Origin: Thermoplasmata archaeon
GTDB lineage: Archaea; Thermoplasmatota; E2; UBA9212
DNA length: 5,642 bases
Direction: 5' to 3'
Assembly: GCA_013329495.1 (NCBI GenBank)
Contig: DUKC01000024.1
Coordinates: forward strand, 1-5,642
The notes beneath the pieces were generated by a model. The model saw only the letters and a program-made list of their open reading frames with translations. It was not told where the DNA came from and did not search any database. This document shows, in pieces, positions 1 through 4,073 of the stretch (positions are counted from its first letter, which is position 1; every line of letters begins with the position of its first letter). Position numbers and translations under genes: made by a program.

Positions 1-31
1 CGTTAATGGTTGCTATAGTTTAGATGGGCTT

Positions 32-40
32 TTTATAAGA
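32..40 (+). promoter_or_regulatory. Possible archaeal TATA box ahead of the integrase start remnant
   Basis: An A/T-rich stretch, TTTATAAGA, resembles an archaeal box A. Initiation about 25 bases downstream would leave a leader of roughly 40 bases before the ATG at 99, with a Shine-Dalgarno-like AAGGGG at 87-92. The order TATA, ribosome site, ATG is consistent with a genuine old gene start. The match is short and the region is A/T-rich, so chance is possible. Confidence 0.25.
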
Positions 41-98
41 TAGCTTAAAATATGTGAGTTTCCCATTCATATTTAGAAATCATCAGAAGGGGACAAAG

Positions 99-137
99 AT
101 GAAACTTTTTGAGGAATATCTTCATGTAGCACAGTAG
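99..137 (+). pseudogene. Possible N-terminal stub of the integrase
   Basis: An ATG at 99 is preceded by AAGGGG at a spacing of six bases and begins a 12-residue peptide (MKLFEEYLHVAQ) that stops at 135-137. The opening residues resemble the usual start of archaeal Xer-like tyrosine recombinases, which begin with an acidic/aromatic helix of the SAM-like core-binding domain. The same strand carries unmistakable integrase sequence from 285 onward, so I infer that this is its displaced 5' end and that the rest of the N-terminal domain was lost when the 145-264 piece joined. Twelve residues are too few to be certain; it could be a chance start codon with a good ribosome site. Confidence 0.3.
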
Positions 138-144
138 ATTTAGT

Positions 145-264
145 TTATCGCTTAATTTCTTGAATCTCCAGATTACCCCTTTCATTGAACCCTATAACCA
201 GCTCTTCCCCTTTGATCCATTTTTTCCATTTCACATATTCTTTGGTATGCTCAAAAAGAACCGG
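145..264 (-). pseudogene. Unrecognised C-terminal gene fragment, 39 residues
   Basis: Reading the minus strand from 264 to a TAA at 145-147 gives 39 residues, rich in lysine, tryptophan and glutamate (for example KEYVKWKKWIKGEELVIGF), ending in EIKR. An in-frame TGA at 265-267 and the absence of a start codon near the boundary show it is a tail cut from a larger protein. It lies between the possible integrase stub and the integrase middle piece, so it came in by insertion or rearrangement. I do not recognise the family. The charged amphipathic composition would suit the end of a transposase or nucleic-acid-binding protein, but that is a guess. Confidence 0.4.
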
Positions 265-284
265 TCATTTACTTCTTGCAATTT

Positions 285-397
285 GTGAAGTTAAAGCCAG
301 AAGATATCGATACTTAAAGGAAGCTTATTCACGTTAAGGCTGCAAAAGGGAGAAAGGACAGGATACGATACTTTCAGATGTGGCTTTGGAAACTTTA
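285..397 (+). pseudogene. Tyrosine recombinase (integrase), middle fragment
   Basis: The frame from 285 reads VKLKPEDIDT, then a TAA at 315-317, then RKLIHVKAAKGRKDR. After 362 it must shift frame to continue TILSDVALETL. This is the catalytic-domain segment of Xer/phage-type tyrosine recombinases: the beta-hairpin with the conserved lysine in the KGRKDR motif, followed by the helix before the RP-x-LFP-like segment. These enzymes cut and rejoin DNA through a tyrosine in site-specific recombination. The expected DRYT has lost one base near 363. The preceding conserved G-L-R-x-S-E with the first catalytic arginine is missing, the sequence being unrelated upstream of about 283. With a stop, a frameshift and truncation at both ends it cannot make enzyme. 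The piece resumes at 686. Confidence 0.75.
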
Positions 398-416
398 AAT
401 AAGGTCAAATGTCCTC

Positions 417-442
417 CATCTCTCCTCAATTGAACCTCCTGC
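417..442 (-). other. Possible truncated start of a gene downstream of the DUF1670-like frame
   Basis: Just past the stop of the DUF1670-like tail, the minus strand has purine-rich AGGAGG and GAGGAG followed by an ATG at 417-419. The frame ends after four codons, near where integrase sequence begins. This could be the cut 5' end of a second gene that followed the DUF1670-like gene. GAGGAG is only two bases from the ATG and AGGAGG is about 15 bases away, so neither is ideally spaced. Confidence 0.15.
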
Positions 443-448
443 TGAGCA

Positions 449-690
449 TAGCATATTATTCCTCTACTCTTTAATAGCACTTTGCCCCACTTCTTGGATC
501 AGATTAAGGTATTCCTTTGCCAACCTATGGCTTAAACCGGTTACAAAAGGTATATCTTCTTCAGATATTCCATGATCCAGTGCTGCCTTTACCTGTTCAG
601 CATTGGTGATATACCTGTCACAGGCGTCAATTGAATGATTACACTCTCGCGCAATCTCTGGTACCAGCTTGCCCTTAAAGTACTTGGATA
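449..690 (-). pseudogene. DUF1670-like protein, C-terminal fragment
   Basis: The minus strand is open from about 690 to a TAG at about 449-451. It includes YFKGKLVPEIAREC, NHSIDACDRYI, a stretch GISEEDIPFVTGLS and HRLAKEYLNLIQEVG before the stop. The pattern E-I-A, then H-S followed by D-R-Y-I, then a second helix-turn-helix-like segment ending in L-x-x-E-Y, resembles the C-terminal end of DUF1670 proteins, a family of unknown function with HTH-like segments found in archaea and some bacteria. I assign this from memory of the family pattern. The fragment has no start codon of its own and splits the integrase. Its right edge blurs into integrase sequence near 675-690. The reading frame is undamaged over about 75 codons, so the insertion is either young or was brought in by recombination. 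Confidence 0.5.
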
Positions 691-808
691 TCTAAAGGAA
701 TACAGTCAATCGAAGTGGTTATTCCCAAGTCAAGACAGAGAGGGGCGCATAACAACACGGGCAGTTGAGAAAATATTCTCAAATGCTTGCAAAAAGGCTA
801 ACATTAAG
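686..808 (+). pseudogene. Tyrosine recombinase (integrase), later fragment
   Basis: The plus strand from 686 reads GYLKEYSQSKWLFPSQDREG, followed by RITTRAVEKIFSNACKKANIK. This is the part of the Xer-like catalytic domain between the conserved lysine hairpin and the H-x-L-R helix: K-W-L-F-P-x-Q, then a threonine/arginine-rich turn, then the A-C-K-K-A helix. It continues almost exactly where the 285-397 piece stops (ALETL joined to GYLKEY), so the two appear to be one gene split by the DUF1670-like insertion. A longer open frame from an ATG at 635 begins inside the inserted DNA and is not a genuine start. After 808 the expected HSLRH motif, second arginine and nucleophilic tyrosine are absent, replaced by IS1 sequence. 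The protein is inactive. Confidence 0.8.
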
Positions 809-878
809 ATCCTCATCCGTCACGTTCTTTTCCTTTTTTTATATAGGACCAGATCTCATCTATCTGAACTCTTGTCAG
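809..878 (-). pseudogene. IS1 transposase, start of catalytic domain beyond the stop
   Basis: Beyond the TAA at 879-881 the same minus-strand frame continues LTRVQIDEIWSYIKK. After a one-base shift in the A-run at 834-840 it reads EKNVTDEDL before meeting integrase sequence. The D-E-I-W-S segment carries what should be the first acidic residue of the IS1 DDE triad, matching the pattern D-E-x-W in that family. The in-frame stop plus a frameshift in a homopolymer separates it from the zinc-ribbon/HTH part. IS1 transposases can use programmed frameshifting on A-runs, but here the stop lies before the A-run and the remaining catalytic domain is gone, so decay is the simpler reading. Confidence 0.65.
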
Positions 879-1241
879 TTAGAGATCCTTCAGGAAGTAG
901 TCTGTGACTTCTTTACAGTGTTCCCCCGCTATTTTGAGCCAGCGACATATCGCGTTCTTGTCGTGTCCAGTAGCCCTGGCTGTTCCTCTGATGCTTCCTT
1001 TCTCAGGGATCATCGCCAGGGTTCTTAAGACCTCTTCCCTGGGGGTCATAAGGCCAAAGAAGATCGTATCTCTGGTCTCACTGAAGCAGTGACCACAGGT
1101 TTTACATTTCAAAAGCCACCGCTCTTCCTTTCCGTATTTCTCCTTCAGGACTATGTTCCTCCTTCCTTTCTCTCCGTAATCGGGGCACTCCCTATTCGGG
1201 CACCAATATCTGGATACATCTATATTTGAGCACATCGCCAT
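879..1241 (-). CDS. IS1-family transposase N-terminal protein (InsA-like), truncated
   Basis: This frame gives a 120-residue protein. A zinc ribbon comes first, with cysteine pairs C14-x4-C19 and C46-x2-C49, and is followed by a helix-turn-helix at about residues 78-106 (EKGSIRGTARATGHDKNAIC, then RWLKIAG). Both are characteristic of the DNA-binding part of IS1 transposases, which recognise the terminal repeats. The usual DDE catalytic domain should follow directly. Instead a TAA ends the frame after FLKDL, and recognisable catalytic sequence continues just past it. The start chosen is the ATG at 1239-1241; a second ATG two codons on is equally possible. A good TATA-like element sits about 30 bases upstream, so a nearly leaderless mRNA is plausible. 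In classical IS1 the separate InsA product binds the ends and represses the element; this truncated protein could behave similarly, but that is inference. Confidence 0.7.
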   Translation of the reverse strand: MAMCSNIDVSRYWCPNRECPDYGEKGRRNIVLKEKYGKEERWLLKCKTCGHCFSETRDTIFFGLMTPREEVLRTLAMIPEKGSIRGTARATGHDKNAICRWLKIAGEHCKEVTDYFLKDL

Positions 1242-1267
1242 CCCTAAAAAAAGATATAACGCTCCAG

Positions 1268-1283
1268 GATATAAAACTTTTCA
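1268..1283 (-). promoter_or_regulatory. Probable TATA box/BRE of the IS1 transposase
   Basis: On the minus strand the sequence GAAAAGTTTTATATCC combines a purine-rich BRE-like segment with a box A-like TTTTATAT. Initiation about 25 bases downstream would fall within a few bases of the ATG at 1239-1241, giving an almost leaderless transcript as is common in archaea. This also explains the lack of a Shine-Dalgarno sequence before that ATG. Confidence 0.45.
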
Positions 1284-1289
1284 GCTCTC

Positions 1290-1303
1290 GGCGGACACTA
1301 CCG
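1290..1303 (-). repeat. Putative left terminal repeat of the IS1 element
   Basis: Read outward-in on the minus strand, GGTAGTGTCCGCC begins just upstream of the transposase promoter. IS1-family ends typically begin with GGT and lie a short distance from the first gene, which fits. The matching right end is not present, so the repeat cannot be confirmed internally. Confidence 0.35.
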
Positions 1304-1494
1304 AAACCTCTTATTTGAAGGAAATGGCAAAAACGTTAGATGATTTCTGAAACACATAAAATTAGACTATTTCTCTGGCTTTTATCGTAAGCCCTCAACG
1401 TTGTCGTTGATTTTCTCCTTACCCGCAACAAGTCAAGACCCATGCATCGCTCTTCCGAAATTGACAGAGGCGTCTTGAATGCGTCTCTAGTGGC
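1304..1494. other. Intergenic region between IS1 end and MFS gene stop
   Basis: No convincing gene is present on either strand. The only structures noted are a six-base inverted repeat, TCAACG-TTGT-CGTTGA, at 1395-1410 followed by TTTT on the plus strand, and a direct repeat of GCGTCT around 1470-1487 near the end of the transporter gene. The hairpin is oriented for plus-strand transcription, against the direction of both flanking genes, so I do not call it a terminator. Confidence 0.4.
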
Positions 1495-2682
1495 TCATTT
1501 AGAAGCCGGCGGGGGGAGCATGTCACAGGAAGATTTGGGTTGTTTCAAATGCCAAACAGCATAAACAGCGACTAGCCAATACATGATTGCGGCGGTTGGA
1601 AATATCCAGCCACCTATCAGCCCAAACACGTGACCCCCTACAGCTCTTCCGATCATCCTCGATACACCGTCGACAGCCCACGTAATGCCTAAAGCCTTAC
1701 CTCTTATCCTCGGATTGATTTTGGTCATGAGATAAGCAGTCCAACATGGCCAAGCCATATTTGCGATGGCCATCCTTCCCACGTAAAACGACGTCGATAG
1801 GGCTAAAGCATTTGCCGTTATTATTCCAAACGCGGCAGGAATAGCAACTAGATAGCATAGTCTCCAAATTTTGAGTTTATCGACTTTATCCCCGAGATAC
1901 CCAGCGAACAAAAAAGCAATAGCCATGAATAGACAACAAAGTGTTTGAATTGTGCCGAGTTGCGTGGGATCTACGCCAAATCTTTCGAGATAATAAATAG
2001 CGTAGTATGGGATCGTGAGTCCAGCACCTAGACCTACAACTGATGCTACGATACTGTAGTCGATAATAATGCTTTTCTCTTCTGTGGTAAATTGAATTTT
2101 TTTGTTTTTCTTATCAGCCATTCGTTTTGTCTCGCGGAGAAACAAAGCGAGCAATACGGTCAACCCCATTATCCCCGCTGTGATCCAGAGCGCGAGTGTT
2201 AACCCTTGGGAGCAAGTGGCAGCCCTCGCCACGATATAACCTGCTAGAAACGGTCCGATTGCAGCGATGAGTTGCGGAATGCCGCGAATCAACCCGTAAC
2301 TCGTAGATAGTTTGCTCGATTCCGTCGAATCAGCGATGTAGGCATCAAATGCACTCCAATTCAGTCCCGAGCCCAGCCCCAGAAACGCCATGGAAAGAAA
2401 GAGAAAACCGGATTGCAATAGAATTGGCGAGATAACCGCGATCAGCCAGCCTATGATTATCAGCGGTTTTCTGCCGAGTATATCTGACAGATGACCACCA
2501 GATATGGATGAAACCACGAATGAAGCGCTTTGTATAGCGAACGCGTAACCATAGAACTGGTCGCTTATCCCGTGCTCTTTTGTATACAAGGGTAGTAGAA
2601 CCATGATTAACATGCTGAAAGAAAGCCGAGACAGGATCGAACATCCAATAGGTAAGGTGAGTCTACGCCTAAACTGATTCAT
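1495..2682 (-). CDS. Major facilitator superfamily (MFS) transporter
   Basis: This intact 395-residue protein has the normal length for a 12-helix MFS permease, a family moving small solutes across the cytoplasmic membrane by rocker-switch exchange, usually coupled to protons. Hydrophobic segments form two groups of about six, separated by a charged cytoplasmic loop at residues 182-207. The signature motif A is clear after helix 2 (GGHLSDILGRKP, residues 62-73), with a weaker second-half copy after helix 8 (GYLGDKVDKLK, about 261-271). Helix 4-5 carries G-x-G-x-G and a conserved-looking R133. The ATG at 2680-2682 is supported by GAGGG at 2690-2694, seven bases upstream. The substrate cannot be read from sequence; drug or metabolite efflux is as likely as uptake. 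No stops or frameshifts occur, in contrast to the debris around it, suggesting selection. The upstream frame at 2679-2927 overlaps its start by ATGA. Confidence 0.93.
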   Translation of the reverse strand: MNQFRRRLTLPIGCSILSRLSFSMLIMVLLPLYTKEHGISDQFYGYAFAIQSASFVVSSISGGHLSDILGRKPLIIIGWLIAVISPILLQSGFLFLSMAFLGLGSGLNWSAFDAYIADSTESSKLSTSYGLIRGIPQLIAAIGPFLAGYIVARAATCSQGLTLALWITAGIMGLTVLLALFLRETKRMADKKNKKIQFTTEEKSIIIDYSIVASVVGLGAGLTIPYYAIYYLERFGVDPTQLGTIQTLCCLFMAIAFLFAGYLGDKVDKLKIWRLCYLVAIPAAFGIITANALALSTSFYVGRMAIANMAWPCWTAYLMTKINPRIRGKALGITWAVDGVSRMIGRAVGGHVFGLIGGWIFPTAAIMYWLVAVYAVWHLKQPKSSCDMLPPPASK

Positions 2683-2927
2683 TTGGTTGCCCTCGTTATG
2701 TTTGTTTCTGCATCAATCCGCCTTCTAAGGTATATCCCATTCTTTCCTCGCTTTCCAACCGCTGCTTTTCTAAAAAACGTCTGTTCAGTCTTACAGGATT
2801 CGTGCCCGTTAATAAGACAACACGTGGAAGGTGCATGGGGTGACACCTTTGAACGTATTCTACTAGTACCTTCTGAGGTTGCAAAATACTTTTCTCCCCA
2901 CTCATCACACAGTCGGTACAATCTCAT
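2679..2927 (-). CDS. Doubtful small hypothetical protein overlapping the MFS start
   Basis: This 82-residue frame begins MRLYRLCDEWGEKYFATSEG, has a cysteine-rich middle (C-C-L-I-N-G-H-E-S-C) and ends with a basic stretch. Its TGA overlaps the transporter ATG as ATGA, an arrangement often seen in translationally coupled genes. Against it: there is no clear ribosome site ahead of its ATG, other frames are open over the same DNA on both strands, and I recognise no family. The opening dozen residues look protein-like, while the remainder is unusually basic. It may be a short leader gene, a pseudogene remnant or chance. Confidence 0.25.
   Translation of the reverse strand: MRLYRLCDEWGEKYFATSEGTSRIRSKVSPHAPSTCCLINGHESCKTEQTFFRKAAVGKRGKNGIYLRRRIDAETNITRATK
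2690..2694 (-). promoter_or_regulatory. Shine-Dalgarno site of the MFS gene
   Basis: GAGGG on the minus strand is seven bases before the ATG at 2680-2682 and supports that start. A weak TATA-like GATATACC lies about 50 bases upstream of the start, which would give a leader of roughly 25 bases, but I would not call it a promoter without other evidence. Confidence 0.5.
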
Positions 2928-2937
2928 GGGAACACTC

Positions 2938-3189
2938 TTATTTTAAGAGCAGTTTCAATACAAGTTCGTTACCCATAGATTCTTCATGTCTCCCCTCGGC
3001 ATATCGAATATACATTTTATTCACATACACTCCTGTAGGATCTATCGTATTTTGAATATAAGTAGTTATCTGCGTCTCCTCTCCAATAAGCACCCAAGAT
3101 TTGATGCAAAAATTCCCAAATATGGTCGACAGAACGAGAGAAAAGTGCTCTCCTATAGGGTTGAAAGGGGCGAATAACACGTAAGACAT
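2938..3189 (-). pseudogene. Unrecognised protein remnant, 83 codons or longer with a frameshift
   Basis: The frame ends with alternating hydrophobic/polar residues (LIGEETQITTYIQNTIDPTG, then VYVNKMYIRYAEG), suggestive of beta strands such as those in immunoglobulin-like or CARDB-type extracellular domains, before a lysine/leucine tail and TAA at 2938-2940. There is no ribosome site before the apparent ATG at 3187-3189. Just upstream, another frame (from 3247) reads DAFTFSFSVSFPLPD, also strand-like, and the two could be joined by one frameshift around 3180-3190. I infer the C-terminal end of a degraded larger protein cut by the IS4 remnant at 3251. The family is not recognised, and the beta-sandwich idea rests only on residue pattern. 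Confidence 0.3.
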
Positions 3190-3250
3190 CTGGAAGTGGA
3201 AAGCTCACACTGAAGCTAAAGGTAAAGGCATCAGCCGGGATCTCCAATTG

Positions 3251-3496
3251 CTATCCAGAAAGCATTGGATAGATCTTGGCCACTTTCTTGAATGGTAGAT
3301 GTCCGTAATACTTTACCAACCGCTTGATGCTGAGCACCGACAGGAAAGAATTACGGAAGATCTGAAATAGTGCCATAAGCAGATAGGCTATCAAAGTGGT
3401 AAAGATCTGGATGAGCACTGCATTCGAGTTCTTAGCCATGAAGTGGTCTATCACAAGATTTGATTTGAGAATTTTGTTCAGTATCTCCAGTCCCAC
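3251..3496 (-). pseudogene. IS4-type transposase, C-terminal remnant
   Basis: The 81-codon frame contains ILNKILKSNLVIDHF, then NSNAVLIQIFTTLIAYLLMA. This matches the C-terminal part of IS4-like DDE transposases, where the glutamate/lysine helix (consensus I-E-x-x-F-K-x-I-K) is followed by a S/K-x-N-A-V-x-x-Q-I-x-x-A-x-I-A-Y-L-L hydrophobic helix. The E at residue 4 falls about where the last acidic residue of the DDE triad would be, but the preceding Y-R-x-R-W is absent. An in-frame TAG lies near 3500, and the first codon used here is GTG at 3494-3496, which is not a credible native start. Only the last fifth or so of the usual protein is present and I see no terminal repeats, so this is a dead fragment. 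Confidence 0.7.
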
Positions 3497-3556
3497 CCCT
3501 GGCTATAGCACATATGGACATGGAGGGGAGTTAAACTTCAAGTAGTAAGTTCTCCG

Positions 3557-3592
3557 GTGCTCTGAACATAGGTTCGACTCCCCCCTGAGCAC
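3557..3592 (+). repeat. Inverted repeat enclosing a tRNA T-loop-like sequence
   Basis: GTGCTC at 3557-3562 pairs perfectly with GAGCAC at 3587-3592. Between them is GGTTCGACTCC (3571-3581), which resembles the conserved TPsiC arm of tRNA genes. The T-stem pairs in only two positions, and the two halves of the outer repeat are too close to be a tRNA acceptor stem, so this is not a functional tRNA. It could be the 3' end of a tRNA left by integration, a small hairpin, or coincidence. Confidence 0.3.
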
Positions 3593-3668
3593 TTTCAATA
3601 TTTTTCGTGGATATGGACAAACGAGGGTTTCCGCAGAGTCATAGGGATGTAGACACAAAACTATCTTT

Positions 3669-3980
3669 TTATAGCAATCCCTTTTCTTTCATGCTCAAAT
3701 GTCCTTTTTTTCGATAGAATGAGGTGATCCAATACATTGATGCCCAGGATTGAGCCAGCCTCAACAAGTTTTTTGTCATGATAAGATCCTGATTGCTGAA
3801 ATCCAGAGTGCCAGACGGATGATTATGCACAAGAATTACAGATGCTGCCCGATCTGTTATCACATCTGCAAAAACTTCTCTCGGATGAACGAGGTTATGA
3901 TCAACTAAACCAACAGTTACTATCCGATTGCAGCACTCTTTGATCTTGCTTCAGATGAGGTATATAAGATAAGTAAGCAC
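3669..3980 (-). pseudogene. radC: RadC family protein (JAMM/MPN domain), frameshifted
   Basis: The minus strand contains most of the RadC MPN/JAMM domain: VTVGLVDHNLVHPREVFADV, then AASVILVHNHPSGTLDFSNQ, then DLIMTKNLLRLAQ. The metal-binding H-x-H-P-S-G followed by S-x-x-D is intact, as is the PREVF segment. Frame is lost near 3748 (the expected ILGINVLDHLIL lies in another frame) and regained at the A/T run around 3705-3711, where KKGHLSMKEKGLL and a TAA at 3669-3671 form the normal RadC C terminus. Upstream, a TGA at 3951-3953 and a further shift separate it from YIPHLKQDQR, part of the domain's beginning. The N-terminal helix-hairpin-helix region is missing. RadC proteins were named for DNA repair, but their role is not proven and they often travel on mobile elements. 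The longest uninterrupted piece, 3669-3863, starts at an internal GTG and is not a native gene. Confidence 0.8.
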
Positions 3981-4073
3981 ATGAGCAAACTGGAGGGTGG
4001 ATGAGACAGGATTCTAAGTTTATACGGATGAACAATTGCACTGCTATATCGTTTTTAAATTTATTATCGCTTT
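3981..4073. other. Short gap between dipeptidase stop and RadC remnant
   Basis: No gene is visible. The minus-strand sequence after the dipeptidase stop is A/T-rich (AATAAATTTAAAAAC) with no convincing hairpin or long T-run, so the position of transcription termination cannot be named. Confidence 0.3.

Larger units (their letters stand above)
809..1303 (-). mobile_element. IS1-family element, left half only
   Basis: The segment holds the promoter, the N-terminal transposase frame and the beginning of the catalytic domain of an IS1-type element. The probable outer end is near 1303, where the minus strand starts GGTAGTGTCCGCC, compatible with the GGT-type ends of IS1 elements. The other boundary is sharp at about 808/809, where integrase sequence starts in the middle of the transposase. 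The remaining catalytic region and right terminal repeat are missing, so the element cannot move by itself. The half-element was created by deletion or by recombination with the integrase remnant. The end position is inferred without a partner repeat to compare. Confidence 0.55.

Noticed and set aside
635..907. A 90-residue plus-strand frame presented as a complete gene
   Set aside because: Its first part lies in the inserted DUF1670-like tail and its last part is the reverse strand of IS1. Only 686-808 is integrase sequence.
765..1092. Plus-strand frames at 765-1028 and 904-1092
   Set aside because: They run antisense to the IS1 transposase frame, show no family features and have no ribosome site.
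1395..1414. Hairpin TCAACG-TTGT-CGTTGA followed by TTTT as a terminator
   Set aside because: It is oriented for plus-strand transcription, where no gene ends nearby; the stem is only six pairs and archaeal termination usually relies on T-runs without hairpins.
2683..2946. Plus-strand 87-residue frame divergent from the MFS gene
   Set aside because: It has no ribosome site, no recognised family, and competing frames are open on the opposite strand. I could not prefer it.
3530..3600. A functional tRNA gene
   Set aside because: The T-stem pairs in only two positions, no acceptor partner lies at the proper distance, and no D-arm or anticodon arm can be found.
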